A stretch of DNA of 64,000 nt from Bradyrhizobium sp. AZCC 1721 (GTDB taxonomy: Bacteria; Pseudomonadota; Alphaproteobacteria; Rhizobiales; Xanthobacteraceae), in NCBI RefSeq assembly GCF_036924715.1, contig NZ_JAZHSB010000001.1:3401001-3465000 (forward strand), given 5' to 3'. A program made the position numbers and the translations under genes. A model generated the notes under the pieces. It was not told where the DNA came from and ran no database searches. It worked only from the letters and a program-made list of their open reading frames with translations. Below, piece after piece: positions 31,900-41,444 of the stretch (positions are counted from its first letter, which is position 1; each line of letters starts with the position of its first letter).

Positions 31900-32676
31900 C
31901 TACGGGCCAGTCGATGGGTTTTGAGCGCGATAAGCCTTCACCAAGCGTGCAAGCAACGCCAGTCTAGATGGAGTAGCCGGTTTTCGATCGGCCACTCGGA
32001 TGGCGTCCGCAACCAACCCAATGAGTTCAGAGACCTTGTTGCTTGAGCCAAAGGCGCCCCGACCCATCGCTTCTTGTCGTTGTTCCGGCGTGTTCGTACT
32101 GCTGTAGATAATGAAGGGTACGTCTGCTTTCTCAGCTTTCAGGCGATCCAGAAGCTCATATCCGGCCTTGGGCCCTTCGGGACGGGCCATGTCGGAAATC
32201 ACTGCGTCGTAGTTGTGCTCTCTTAACTTACGCATGGCTTCGTCGGTGCTAGTAGCGGTGTGGACCGTGATGCCTAAAGCCTCCAAGGCCTGTCGTTCAT
32301 GAACGTTCCCTTCGGGGTTATCGTCGGCCCAGAGAATAGTCTTGCCATTGGTCTCCTCCATCGGAATGGCGCGTGCTAATAGCTCCGCTGCCTGCCAAGA
32401 CTTGCCCAGTGCGTTCTTCCAAAAAACGAAATCGGTGGGCGGATGGGCTGGGGATTCGGTCTTGGCAATTTCCGCAGTGGCGACAGCGGTTGCGAACCGT
32501 CTCTTTGCCGAGGCCTCGACTCCAAGCACCTTCAAAGAGCCTTCTCCCATATCAGAGAGAAAGTCCCGCAAGGCCGATCCGCAGCGATAAATGAGGTAAA
32601 TGCCCACGGCTGGCCACGCGATCGCAGTGATCAGCTTAGCGGCGGCCTCGGTGACTTTGACGAATTCGTCGACCAT
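31900..32676 (-). CDS. Membrane-anchored receiver-domain protein
   Basis: 258 residues from the ATG at 32676; the codon at 32682 is TTG with no ribosome site. One N-terminal membrane segment (about 14-33, KLITAIAWPAVGIYLIY), a linker, and a receiver-like domain: TILWADDNPEGNVHERQALE (D118-D119), VISDMARPEG (D162 as phospho-acceptor), PFIIYSS and FGSSNKVSELIGLV (K214). There is no output domain after it. Membrane tethering of a receiver without DNA-binding output is unusual, suggesting a signalling or assembly role. Confidence 0.75.
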   Translation of the reverse strand: MVDEFVKVTEAAAKLITAIAWPAVGIYLIYRCGSALRDFLSDMGEGSLKVLGVEASAKRRFATAVATAEIAKTESPAHPPTDFVFWKNALGKSWQAAELLARAIPMEETNGKTILWADDNPEGNVHERQALEALGITVHTATSTDEAMRKLREHNYDAVISDMARPEGPKAGYELLDRLKAEKADVPFIIYSSTNTPEQRQEAMGRGAFGSSNKVSELIGLVADAIRVADRKPATPSRLALLARLVKAYRAQNPSTGP

Positions 32677-32803
32677 GCTCAACCCCCAGTAGTGCCTATG
32701 GTTTTAGCAGGCGCGGGTCTCGCAATAAAGGCCTGCTGTAAGAGGGCCGGTCTCCAGTGCGTCGCGCCGGCAGCGCGCGTAGCCGGATGAGTGTAGCGAG
32801 TAG

Positions 32804-32829
32804 GGTGGGTTAGCGCAGCGTAACCCACC
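32804..32829. repeat. Palindrome, GGTGGGTTA family
   Basis: GGTGGGTTA (32804-32812) pairs with TAACCCACC (32821-32829). One of two adjacent palindromes between patch genes. Confidence 0.6.
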
Positions 32830-32847
32830 GACCTCTCGCGAGAGAGC

Positions 32848-32873
32848 GGCGGATTACGCTACGCTAATCCGCC
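32848..32873. repeat. Palindrome, GGCGGATTA family
   Basis: GGCGGATTA (32848-32856) pairs with TAATCCGCC (32865-32873) around CGCTACGC. Same family as 17223-17254 and 31863-31890. Confidence 0.65.
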
Positions 32874-32886
32874 CTACGCGCTATTT

Positions 32887-34116
32887 TTAAGTTACGCCGT
32901 AAATCTCAGCAGCCTTTCTGCATACCAGCGGCGATGCTGCACTTTGCAAGCTCCGAAGATATTCGAGGAAAGCGTCCCCAGACCGCGTGGAGAATATCTT
33001 GGCTCTTATGTTTAAGTCAGAGCTCAAAGGATATTCCGACAACATCTGAGCGCATTCGTTGTCCAAAAACATCGCGTCAACATAAGGGCCGTAAGTTGCG
33101 ATAGCGTTGATGTCGTTGAACATCCCTTTGGTCGGCCTTCGCTTCTGGCCCGACGCGATTTTGCGCGCAAGCGCAGCGAACATGTATGCTGATATTTTGT
33201 GAACGGGCAATTGTTCATTGCCAGGCCAATCCCAAAAATCGGAAACCGTCTTGGCCGATTCGCTAGTGGGTACGCCACGTTCTTCGAAGAAGGCCCTTAA
33301 ACGCTTAAACTGCTCCATAACTGGATGAGAGAGCTTTTCAAAGAAAGCCATGGCGTCCGAAGTCTCGAAAGCACGAGAGGCTCTTTCCACAGCGAAAACG
33401 AGGGCGGAACGATTTGCGGTCCCGAAGCTTTTTAACTCGCTGTTCAGAACAGCTTCAAACGTTGGTTTTTCGGCTGCCCACTTATCTAGCAGTGGGACAA
33501 ATTCAGATGCAGTGGCATCTCTGTGGGCGCGGATTCGATCTGCAAACACTGAATAATCGGCATTTACAGTGATGTGCATATCCCGCAGCCACCCGTTTCT
33601 TTCTCCGTCTAGGATATCATCGATGTCGAAAGCGATATCGGGTGGCTCGCCTGCTTTGAGATAGGACTTCGCAAACTCCTCGACCTGAAGCATATTGACT
33701 TCGTCGACGTGTGAGAATGACACGTCTCCGCTAAGCATCTCATGGGCCAACATGAGTTCGCTTGAAAACGGGGAAACGATTGTCTCGTCGCTGTGTATGT
33801 TCGACGCCGGAAAAATGACCTGCTGAAGCAGATAGGCGCGATCTATTTCGTGCTCCACCTCACGCCAAAAATCTTCATTGTTTGCTCCCACACGTCGTGT
33901 TTTGGTTTTTATTTTGAAGACTTCGCTGATCGCTAGTTGATCAAGATAGATTACTTTCTTCTGTAGTTCAGGAAGAAACTCGGTGACGCGATGGCGGCAA
34001 TGCTTACATCGTCGAACAAGTTGATCTCCTCCTGCCGATAGAATGCCAAGGCTTTCTGATTGTTTGCACCTGGGGCAATCTCGAAAGGGGGCGCGTTCGA
34101 ACACTTCACCGCTCAC
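32887..34116 (-). CDS. Zinc-ribbon plus PIN-like domain protein (YLDQ type)
   Basis: 409 residues, GTG start at 34116. N-terminus is a zinc ribbon (C14-PR-C17 and C37-KH-C40). Then KVIYLDQLAISEVFK (52-66), the YLDQ motif of a PIN-like family, with Asp59 as first acidic residue, and near the C-terminus FNDINAIATYGPYVDAMFLD followed by NE, where these proteins keep an Asp-containing 'Y.pY.DAMF.DN' motif. The body is helical and lower in GC than neighbouring genes. PIN domains are usually RNases. The combination with a zinc ribbon is not a family I can name. Function unknown; a defence or RNA-cleavage role is inferred. Confidence 0.7.
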   Translation of the reverse strand: MSGEVFERAPFRDCPRCKQSESLGILSAGGDQLVRRCKHCRHRVTEFLPELQKKVIYLDQLAISEVFKIKTKTRRVGANNEDFWREVEHEIDRAYLLQQVIFPASNIHSDETIVSPFSSELMLAHEMLSGDVSFSHVDEVNMLQVEEFAKSYLKAGEPPDIAFDIDDILDGERNGWLRDMHITVNADYSVFADRIRAHRDATASEFVPLLDKWAAEKPTFEAVLNSELKSFGTANRSALVFAVERASRAFETSDAMAFFEKLSHPVMEQFKRLRAFFEERGVPTSESAKTVSDFWDWPGNEQLPVHKISAYMFAALARKIASGQKRRPTKGMFNDINAIATYGPYVDAMFLDNECAQMLSEYPLSSDLNIRAKIFSTRSGDAFLEYLRSLQSAASPLVCRKAAEIYGVT

Positions 34117-34121
34117 ATGCA

Positions 34122-34150
34122 GTAAGGCCGCCCCAATCAGGCGGCCTTAC
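34122..34150 (-). terminator. Hairpin after nrdJ
   Basis: GTAAGGCCGCC (34122-34132) pairs perfectly with GGCGGCCTTAC (34140-34150). It lies 27 bp past the nrdJ stop on its strand and 6 bp upstream of the start of the PIN-like gene. No T-run. Confidence 0.65.
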
Positions 34151-34176
34151 GAACGAAATTGGCGGTCTATAGTCTC

Positions 34177-37100
34177 TCACGAGCACCCCGTCGTGCTGCC
34201 ACACGTATCGCACTTCATGCACGTGCCATTCCGCACCAGCGTGAAGTTGCCGCACTCCGAGCACATCTCGCCTTCGTAGCCCTTGGCCTTGGCTTCGGCG
34301 CGGCGTTCGGCCTTGCTTGGCGCGACCGCCACGGCCGCGCTGCCGGACTTGCTCCATTGCAGGGCTCCCAGCTTTTCTGTCGGGGACAGGTCGTGTTGGG
34401 ATTCCTGCCTTAACGCCACCGCGCCTTCGTGCGCGTCGGAGGCGCGGGCGCTGGGGCCGTGGCCGCCGATTGCGGTGACGTTGTGGGAGCCGCGGGCATC
34501 GACATCGCCGCCGCGCATGACGACGAGGTTATCCGTGCGCGAGCGGGTCAGTCCCTTGGACAGATACTTGGTGGCCTGCTGGCCCTGGTCGGACGGCTCC
34601 TTGCCTTCCTCGACGCCCTTGCCGAGCGCGTCGAAATTCGACTCGGTCGGGTCGACATGGGCGAGATCGAAGCGCGACATGTAGCTGACCGCGAGTTCGC
34701 GGAACACATAGTCGAGGATCGAGGTCGCATACTTGATCGAGTCGTTGCCCTGCACGGGGCCCGCCGGCTCGAAGCGGGTGAAGGTGAAGGCGTCGACATA
34801 TTCCTCCAGCGGCACGCCGTATTGCAGGCCGAGCGAGACCGCGATGGCGAAGTTGTTGATGAAGGAGCGGAGCGCGGCGCCTTCCTTGTGCATGTCGATG
34901 AAGATCTCGCCGAGACGGCCGTCGTCATATTCGCCGGTGCGCAAATAGACCTTGTGGCCGCCGACCACCGCCTTCTGGGTGTAACCCTTGCGGCGATCCG
35001 GCATCTTCTCGCGCTCGCGCATCACGACGATGCGCTCGACCAGTTTCTCGACGATCTTTTCCGAGACCTGCGCGGTGCGCGCTGCCATCGGCTTCTCGTA
35101 GAGCGCCTCCACCGCATCGTCCTCGTCGTCATCGTCGGCGATGAGCTGCGAGTTGAGCGGCTGGGAGAGCTTCGAGCCGTCGCGGTAGAGCGCGTTGGCC
35201 TTCAGCGCGAGCTTCCAGGACAAGAGATACGCTGCCTTGCAATCCTCGACGGTGGCGTCGTTCGGCATGTTGATGGTCTTCGAGATCGCGCCCGAGATGA
35301 ACGGCTGCGAGGCCGCCATCATGCGGATATGGCTCTCGACCGACAGATAGCGCTTGCCGATCTTGCCGCAGGGGTTGGCGCAGTCGAACACCGGATAGTG
35401 TTCGGCCTTCAAGTGAGGCGCGCCTTCCACCGTCATCGCGCCGCAGATGTGCACGTTGGCGGCCTCGATCTCGCGCTTGGAGAAGCCGAGCGCTGCGAGC
35501 AGGTCGAAGCCGGGAGCGGCAATGGCTTCAGGCGCGAGGTTCAGCGTGTCGCGCAAAAAGTCTTCGCCAAAGGTCCACTTGTTGAAGGCGAACTTGATGT
35601 CGAACGCGGTCGGCAGCGCCTTTTCCACCTTGGCCAAGGCTTCGTCGGTGAAGCCCTTGGCCTTGAGGGTGGTGGCGTTGATGCCGGGGGCGTTGGAGAG
35701 CGAGCCGTGGCCGACGGCGTAGGCCTCGATCTCCGCGATGTCGGCTTCGCTGTAGCCGAGCGCGCGCAGCGCCACGGGGACGGCCTGGTTGATGATCTTC
35801 CAGTAGCCGCCGCCGGCGAGCTTCTTGAACTTCACCAGCGCGAAATCAGGCTCGATGCCGGTGGTGTCGCAATCCATCACGAGGCCAATGGTGCCGGTCG
35901 GCGCCACGACAGTCGTCTGCGCGTTGCGGAAGCCGTTGGCTTCGCCGAGGGCGAGCGCGTCATCCCAGGCCTTGGTCGCATGCGCGATCACGTCTCCTTG
36001 CGGGCAGGAGGCGTGGTCGAGCGGCACCGGGTTGACCGACAGCGCTTCATAGCCCGAGGCGTGGCCGTGCGCGGCGCGGCGGTGGTTGCGGATCACGCGC
36101 AGCATGTGCTGGGCGTTCTTCTTGTAGCCGGGGAAGGTGCCGAGCTCAGCCGCCATCTCGGCCGAGGTCTTGTAGGCGATGCCGGTCATCACGGCGGTCA
36201 GCGCGCCGCACAGCGAACGGCCTTCCTTGGAGTCATAGGGCAGGCCCATGGTCATCAAGAGGCCGCCGATGTTGGCAAAACCCAGGCCCAGCGTGCGGAA
36301 CTCGTAGGACAGTTCAGCGATCGCCTTCGATGGGAATTGCGCCATCATCACGGAGATTTCGAGCACGATGGTCCAGAGCCGGCACAGGTGCTCGTAGGCC
36401 TCGACGTCGAAGCGCTTGGTGGTGGTCGAATAGAACGTCAGCAGATTGGCGGAGGCGAGGTTGCACGCCGTGTCGTCCAGGAACATGTATTCCGAGCACG
36501 GGTTCGACGCGCGGATGTCGCCGGACGCCTTGCAGGTGTGCCAGTCGTTCATGGTGGTGTTGAAGTGCAACCCCGGATCGGCCGAGGCCCAGGCGGCGTG
36601 GCCGATCTTTTCCCAGAGCTCGCGCGCCTTCAGCGTCTTGGTGATCTTCTTGTTGGTGCGGCCGATCAGATTCCACTCGCCGTCGGTTTCGACGGCGCGG
36701 AGGAAATCGTCCTTCAGCGAGACCGAGTTGTTGGAGTTCTGGCCGGAGACGGTCAGGTACGCTTCCGAATCCCAATCGGTGTCGTAGATCGGGAAGTCGA
36801 TGTCCTTGTAGCCCTGCTTGGCGAACTGGATCACTCGCTTGATGTAGTTGTCGGGCACCAGCGCGCGGCGCGCCAGCTTGATCTCGCGGCGCAGCGCTGG
36901 GTTCTTCTCCGGATCGAAGCAGTCGTCGCCCGAACCTTCGCAGTTCACGCAGGCCTTCAGCACGGCCTTGAGGTGCTTCTGATTGATCTTGGAGCCGGTG
37001 ACGAGGGCTGCAACCTTCTGCTCCTCCTTCACCTTCCAGTCGATATAGGTCTCGATGTCGGGGTGATCGACATCGACCACGACCATCTTGGCCGCGCGGC

Positions 37101-37923
37101 GCGTGGTGCCGCCGCTCTTGATGGCTCCCGCCGCGCGGTCGCCGATCTTGAGAAAACTCATCAGGCCGGACGAGCGGCCGCCGCCCGAAAGGCGCTCGCC
37201 TTCACCGCGCAGGCGCGAGAAGTTGGAGCCGGTGCCGGAGCCGTATTTGAACAGGCGCGCCTCACGCACCCAGAGGTCCATGATGCCGCCCTCGTTGACG
37301 AGGTCGTCCTCGATGCCCTGGATGAAGCAGGCGTGCGGCTGCGGGTGCTCGTAGGCCGATTTCGACTTGGTCAGTTTGCCGGTCTTCCAGTCGACGTAAT
37401 AGTGGCCCTGGCCGGGGCCGTCGATGCCATAGGCCCAGTGCAGCCCGGTGTTGAACCATTGCGGTGAATTCGGCGCGACCATCTGCTTTGCGAGCTGGTA
37501 GCGCAGCTCGTCGTAGAACGCTTGCGCGTCTTCATCGCTGGAGAAGTAGCCGCCCTTCCAGCCCCAATAGGTCCAGCAGCCGGCGAGGCGATCGAACACC
37601 TGTTTTGCGCTGGTCTCGCCGATATAGCGCTCACTTTCGGGGAGCAGGGCGAGGGCCTCGGTGTCCGGCACCGAGCGCCATAGCCACGACGGGACGGTCT
37701 CTTCCTCGACCTTCTTCAGCCGCGCAGCGACGCCGGCCTTGCGAAAGTACTTCTGCGCCAGGACGTCGGAGGCGACCTGCGACCAGAACTGGGGCACTTC
37801 GACGTTCTCGAGCCGAAACACGACCGAGCCGTCGGGGTTGCGGATCTCCGATGTCGTCAGCCTGAAATCAATCCCTGCATAGGGTGACTGGCCGGAAGTG
37901 GTGTTGCGCCGTTCGATTCGCAT
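34177..37923 (-). CDS. nrdJ: Adenosylcobalamin-dependent (class II) ribonucleotide reductase
   Basis: 1248 residues from the ATG at 37923 (GGGGCACG upstream); an in-frame start at 38016 adds 31 unconserved residues. Alpha-type RNR barrel with [15 protein letters not shown], the finger-loop [16 protein letters not shown] with the N-x-C-x-E radical cysteine, and the C-terminal zinc-type tail [20 protein letters not shown] that carries the re-reducing cysteines. This is the large vitamin-B12-dependent form common in rhizobia, working in air and without oxygen. The very long opposite-strand frame 34429-37467 is a mirror artefact of the GC-rich codons. Confidence 0.95.
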   Translation of the reverse strand: MRIERRNTTSGQSPYAGIDFRLTTSEIRNPDGSVVFRLENVEVPQFWSQVASDVLAQKYFRKAGVAARLKKVEEETVPSWLWRSVPDTEALALLPESERYIGETSAKQVFDRLAGCWTYWGWKGGYFSSDEDAQAFYDELRYQLAKQMVAPNSPQWFNTGLHWAYGIDGPGQGHYYVDWKTGKLTKSKSAYEHPQPHACFIQGIEDDLVNEGGIMDLWVREARLFKYGSGTGSNFSRLRGEGERLSGGGRSSGLMSFLKIGDRAAGAIKSGGTTRRAAKMVVVDVDHPDIETYIDWKVKEEQKVAALVTGSKINQKHLKAVLKACVNCEGSGDDCFDPEKNPALRREIKLARRALVPDNYIKRVIQFAKQGYKDIDFPIYDTDWDSEAYLTVSGQNSNNSVSLKDDFLRAVETDGEWNLIGRTNKKITKTLKARELWEKIGHAAWASADPGLHFNTTMNDWHTCKASGDIRASNPCSEYMFLDDTACNLASANLLTFYSTTTKRFDVEAYEHLCRLWTIVLEISVMMAQFPSKAIAELSYEFRTLGLGFANIGGLLMTMGLPYDSKEGRSLCGALTAVMTGIAYKTSAEMAAELGTFPGYKKNAQHMLRVIRNHRRAAHGHASGYEALSVNPVPLDHASCPQGDVIAHATKAWDDALALGEANGFRNAQTTVVAPTGTIGLVMDCDTTGIEPDFALVKFKKLAGGGYWKIINQAVPVALRALGYSEADIAEIEAYAVGHGSLSNAPGINATTLKAKGFTDEALAKVEKALPTAFDIKFAFNKWTFGEDFLRDTLNLAPEAIAAPGFDLLAALGFSKREIEAANVHICGAMTVEGAPHLKAEHYPVFDCANPCGKIGKRYLSVESHIRMMAASQPFISGAISKTINMPNDATVEDCKAAYLLSWKLALKANALYRDGSKLSQPLNSQLIADDDDEDDAVEALYEKPMAARTAQVSEKIVEKLVERIVVMREREKMPDRRKGYTQKAVVGGHKVYLRTGEYDDGRLGEIFIDMHKEGAALRSFINNFAIAVSLGLQYGVPLEEYVDAFTFTRFEPAGPVQGNDSIKYATSILDYVFRELAVSYMSRFDLAHVDPTESNFDALGKGVEEGKEPSDQGQQATKYLSKGLTRSRTDNLVVMRGGDVDARGSHNVTAIGGHGPSARASDAHEGAVALRQESQHDLSPTEKLGALQWSKSGSAAVAVAPSKAERRAEAKAKGYEGEMCSECGNFTLVRNGTCMKCDTCGSTTGCS

Positions 37924-38000
37924 AGTTGTCGTGCCCCGTCTTCTTGCCCGGTCCGCATTTCCTGCGGTTGCCGGATGTTTCAGTGAGCGAACCTTCGGCA

Positions 38001-38022
38001 CCAAGGTTGAAGACAACCTTGG
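38001..38022. other. Hairpin in the nrdJ leader
   Basis: CCAAGGTTG (38001-38009) pairs with CAACCTTGG (38014-38022) around AAGA, 78 bp upstream of the nrdJ start. Could be a leader structure. I looked for a cobalamin-riboswitch box and did not find one. Confidence 0.45.
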
Positions 38023-38356
38023 CCCTTGAGATCCGCCAGCTCTACCGGTGAACCCGGCCCTGTTTCTGTCTTCGCCACCCCAAGGGCTCGTCCCGCCTTT
38101 CCGGCAAGGCCAGCCCCTTCCAACTCAACGCCGCGCGTCGTCGCCTTGAGCCATTCGGCTCGTTTTTTAAGGCCCGGATCGCCCCCGAATTTTGGGCAGA
38201 CAAGCCCTCGATCCGTGCCTCAACCGGCTGACGGAGTGCTCGTTCGGAACCCATTTGGGAGCGATCGGCGGGACCCAGAACTTAACTCGCGCCGTCCAGC
38301 AATAAGGCTAGGCCAAACCCGTTGCGCCCGTCAAGGAGTAGTACGAGTTCCTGAAT

Positions 38357-38372
38357 CAAATACTAAATATGG
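38357..38372. promoter_or_regulatory. NrdR-box-like sequence upstream of nrdJ
   Basis: ATACTAAATATGGTGG matches 12 of 16 positions of the NrdR box (ACACTATATATAGTGT). It lies about 435 bp upstream of the nrdJ start. The remainder of the 735-bp gap 37924-38658 has no gene. A second box at the usual spacing was not found. Confidence 0.4.
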
Positions 38373-38658
38373 TGGAAAGTGACGGATAACAGGGGGTGTT
38401 CCCGCGCCTGTGATGGTGCCAAGTATCGGTGAGTCCTCAGGGATTCCCAACCCAAAAATTTGTTCCTCGCATGTGGAAACAGGCTTCGTCCCGCTGTTCA
38501 CAGGGCAGGTATTTTTTCGGCTTTCGGGATTGCGTTCGAAAGACTCACGTAACGCTACGGAACGGGGAGGGCTGGCATGCCGACGAGCCCGTGGTCGCGC
38601 CCGCCGATAAGCGGCAAGGTGAGGCCGATTCCACCGTTTTCCGTCCCTGCCGGGCTCC

Positions 38659-39558
38659 ATGACAGAATCAAAACCGACCAGCGCGCCGATGCGGATCGCG
38701 CCCGCAGGCCTGATGTTCCTTGCCATCACCTCGGTGGGCTGGGGGTTCAACTGGCCCGTCACGAAGTATCTCCTGAGCGAGCTGCCGCCGTTGACGCTGC
38801 GGGGCTCGACCGGCGTGATCGGCGCGGCGCTCTTGGCCGTGCTGGCGCTGGCGCGCTCGCAGAGTCTCAAGGTCGAGCGGCATTTGTGGCCGCGGCTGAT
38901 GCTCTCCGCGCTGCTCAACGTCACGGGATGGATGGTGCTGATGGGGCTGGCGCTGCTCTGGCTGCCGGCCAGCGAAGCCGCGCTGATCGCCTACACCATG
39001 CCGGTCTGGGCCTCGCTCTTGGCCTGGCCGGTGCTCGGCGAGCGGCCGACTATTCTGCGCACGGTGGCGCTGGTGATGGCGTTCGCAGGGCTCGCCGCCA
39101 TCATGGGCGGCAACGGCTTTAGTGCGACCGCTGCAAAGCTGCCGGGCATGGTGATGGCGCTCGGCGGCGCATTCGGCTTTGCGCTCGGCACGGTGCTGGC
39201 GAAAAAATTGCCGGTGCCGCTGCCGCCGATCCCGGCCGCGGCCTGGCAGATCGGGCTCGGATGTTTTCCGATCGTCATCATCGGTCTCGCCGTCGAGACC
39301 ACGCATATCGATGATGTGACACAGCTCGGCTGGTGGCTCCTGATCTATTCCACCGTGATCCAATTCTGCATCGCCTATGTGAGCTGGTTCGCCGCGCTCG
39401 CCCGCCTGCCGGCATCAGTCGCCGCGATCGGCACCATGGCGGTGCCCGTGATCGGCGTCGTCGCCTCGGCCATCGCACTCGGTGAGCCGCTCGGCCTGAT
39501 CCAGATCGCAGCACTGGTGTTCACGCTGGCGGGCGTGGTGCTGGCGACAAGGTCTTAG
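38659..39558 (+). CDS. EamA/DMT family exporter
   Basis: 299 residues, ten predicted membrane segments in two EamA repeats (about 15-150 and 160-297). Typical features: GWGFNWPVTKYLLSELPPLT near the start, LPASEAALIAYTMPVWASLL before the repeat end, and YVSWFAALARLPASVAAIGT in the second half. DMT exporters of this type move amino acids or metabolites out of the cell. Substrate unknown. Confidence 0.92.
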   Translation: MTESKPTSAPMRIAPAGLMFLAITSVGWGFNWPVTKYLLSELPPLTLRGSTGVIGAALLAVLALARSQSLKVERHLWPRLMLSALLNVTGWMVLMGLALLWLPASEAALIAYTMPVWASLLAWPVLGERPTILRTVALVMAFAGLAAIMGGNGFSATAAKLPGMVMALGGAFGFALGTVLAKKLPVPLPPIPAAAWQIGLGCFPIVIIGLAVETTHIDDVTQLGWWLLIYSTVIQFCIAYVSWFAALARLPASVAAIGTMAVPVIGVVASAIALGEPLGLIQIAALVFTLAGVVLATRS

Positions 39559-39659
39559 CTTGCCAAGTCGCAGTTTTGTGCAAAGATACAACCGTTCCGC
39601 GAGGCTGAATATTTGTTTTTCTTCGGTACGATAGTTTGCATTTTGGAATGGAGTATGCC

Positions 39660-40115
39660 GTGAGCGAGTTACTTCATCCAAGCGCCCCGCATCACCTGCC
39701 GGGCTTCATCACCGCTCCTGACAGCACCGATATCCTGATGGTGGTGGTCGGCATCGTTCTGCTCGGTGCCGTTCTGCTGGTCGGTAATCTTTATCTGCGT
39801 TTGCACTCTTTGCCGGAGCGGATGGCGCATAAATCGCAGAAGCTGCAATTCGAGATCGTGGCTGTGTTGGGTTTGTTGGCGCTCTTTACCCACATCCACC
39901 TGTTTTGGGTAATCGCGCTGTTGCTTGCCATGATCGATTTGCCTGATTTCAGCACGCCGCTGCGCAGCATCGCGGGATCGGTCGAGAAGATGGCCGGCGT
40001 TCCGCCGGGAAACGAAGCGGCCGAGGTAGCCGATGAAGGCCCGGCCCACGCCGCTCGCCCCGAGGGAGCGGATGCGACAAAGGCCGGCGTCAGGGGAGTG
40101 CGCAGCCATGCTTGA
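39660..40115 (+). CDS. Small membrane protein of the HlyD/carbonic-anhydrase cluster
   Basis: 151 residues from the GTG at 39660, which has GGAG at correct spacing; ATGs at 39636 and 39648 lack one. Two membrane segments (about 25-45, TDILMVVVGIVLLGAVLLVG, and about 67-100, FEIVAVLGLLALFTHIHLFW) and an acidic Ala/Glu-rich tail. It overlaps the HlyD-like gene by eight bases, so they are co-translated. No family name known to me. Confidence 0.75.
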   Translation: MSELLHPSAPHHLPGFITAPDSTDILMVVVGIVLLGAVLLVGNLYLRLHSLPERMAHKSQKLQFEIVAVLGLLALFTHIHLFWVIALLLAMIDLPDFSTPLRSIAGSVEKMAGVPPGNEAAEVADEGPAHAARPEGADATKAGVRGVRSHA

Positions 40116-41340
40116 ATTGCTGCTCTGCTCCCTGGTCACGATCTTTCCGGATTACCTTTATCGCCGCTACTGGCAAGGGAAACGGCTCGGCCGGGAGATC
40201 ACGTTCTATTCAGTGTGGTTTGAGCTAAGGTGGGGCATCGTCACCTGCCTCATGCTGACCGTCGGCCTGATCACGGTCATCTTCTATTTTCATCCGTCGA
40301 CCAACACGGCGACGCTGTTCTACAGGACCATTCCGATCGTTCCTGAGAGAGTTGGCCGGGTCGCAGAAGTTCGCGCTGATTTCAGCGCTCCCGTCCAGAA
40401 GGGTGATGTGATCTTCAAGCTGGACACTTCAAAGCAGGAAGCAGCAATCGAAGCGGCCCGGCGCAAGATCGCCGAAGTCGAGGCCGCTTTGCTGGTGGCG
40501 CAGGCCGACATCCTCAAGGCCGAAGGACAGATTCAGGAAGCCAAGGGCGCCTATCAGCAGACTTCGGATGAGCTGGACACCAAGCGCGAACTTCAGAAGC
40601 GCAATCCCGGCATCGTCCCGCAGCGCGACATCGAAAAGCTCGAGGTGCTGCTTGCGGCTCGGCAAGGGAGCCTTGATTCCGCGACAGCTTCGAAACAATC
40701 AGCAATGACTCGCGTGAGCGCGCTTCTGCCCGCGGAGAAGGCAAGCGCTGAGGCGGCGTTGGCCGATGCGCAGGTGGATATGGACAAATCATACATTCGA
40801 GCCGGTGTCGCCGGCCGGGTAGAGCAGTTCACGCTGCGTGTGGGAGATGTCGTCAATCCTATGATGCGATCGGCTGGCGTTCTCATTCCGGAGGGGGCAG
40901 GACAACGCGCGCTTTTTGCGGGCTTTGGACAGATCGAGGCGCAGGTCATGAAGGTTGGAATGGTCGCCGAGGCCACATGCATCTCGAAGCCCTGGACTAT
41001 CATTCCGATGGTGGTGACCGGTGTGCAAGATTACATCGCAGCAGGTCAGGTCCGCGCCGGCGAGCAGTTGGTCGACGCGCAGCAGGTGATGCGTCCAGGT
41101 ACCATTCTCACCTACCTGGAGCCTATCTATAAAGGCGGCCTTAACGGCGTGACACCGGGAAGCAGTTGCATCGTCAACGCCTATACCAGTAACCACGAGC
41201 GGATTGCCTCGAACGAGACTGGCGTATTCAAGCGGCTTGCGTTGCATGCCGTTGACACCGTTGGCATCGTGCACGCGATGCTGTTGCGCATCCAGGCCCT
41301 GCTGCTTCCGATCAAGACACTTGTGCTGAGCGGACACTGA
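40108..41340 (+). CDS. HlyD-family periplasmic adaptor-like protein
   Basis: 410 residues from the ATG at 40108, overlapping the upstream gene. One N-terminal membrane segment (about 45-65, TCLMLTVGLITVIFYF), then the HlyD/EmrA barrel-and-lipoyl start RVAEVRADFSAPVQKGDVIF, a long coiled-coil (about 105-230), and a beta-barrel return at AGVAGRVEQFTLRVGDVVNP. There is a hydrophobic C-terminal helix (LLRIQALLLPIKTLVL). No ABC or MFS pump and no TolC-like gene is adjacent, which is unusual for an adaptor. Confidence 0.85.
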   Translation: MLELLLCSLVTIFPDYLYRRYWQGKRLGREITFYSVWFELRWGIVTCLMLTVGLITVIFYFHPSTNTATLFYRTIPIVPERVGRVAEVRADFSAPVQKGDVIFKLDTSKQEAAIEAARRKIAEVEAALLVAQADILKAEGQIQEAKGAYQQTSDELDTKRELQKRNPGIVPQRDIEKLEVLLAARQGSLDSATASKQSAMTRVSALLPAEKASAEAALADAQVDMDKSYIRAGVAGRVEQFTLRVGDVVNPMMRSAGVLIPEGAGQRALFAGFGQIEAQVMKVGMVAEATCISKPWTIIPMVVTGVQDYIAAGQVRAGEQLVDAQQVMRPGTILTYLEPIYKGGLNGVTPGSSCIVNAYTSNHERIASNETGVFKRLALHAVDTVGIVHAMLLRIQALLLPIKTLVLSGH

Positions 41341-41444
41341 GTTGCTCGTTTTGAAACGCTTTTCGTGATCCCGCTGGCCTTCACCGGCCAAACCTAGCGA
41401 TTGTGGCCGCGTTGGAGATGCAATTGTAGGAAGGGAGATCGCAC

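Noticed and set aside
34429..37467. 1012-residue open frame opposite nrdJ
   Set aside because: Mirror frame of a high-GC gene; composition is Glu/Arg/Gly-Val repetitive, and nrdJ is unambiguous on the other strand.
37924..38658. Cobalamin riboswitch before nrdJ
   Set aside because: No B12-box sequence recognised by eye on the minus strand, though a covariance search could still find one.
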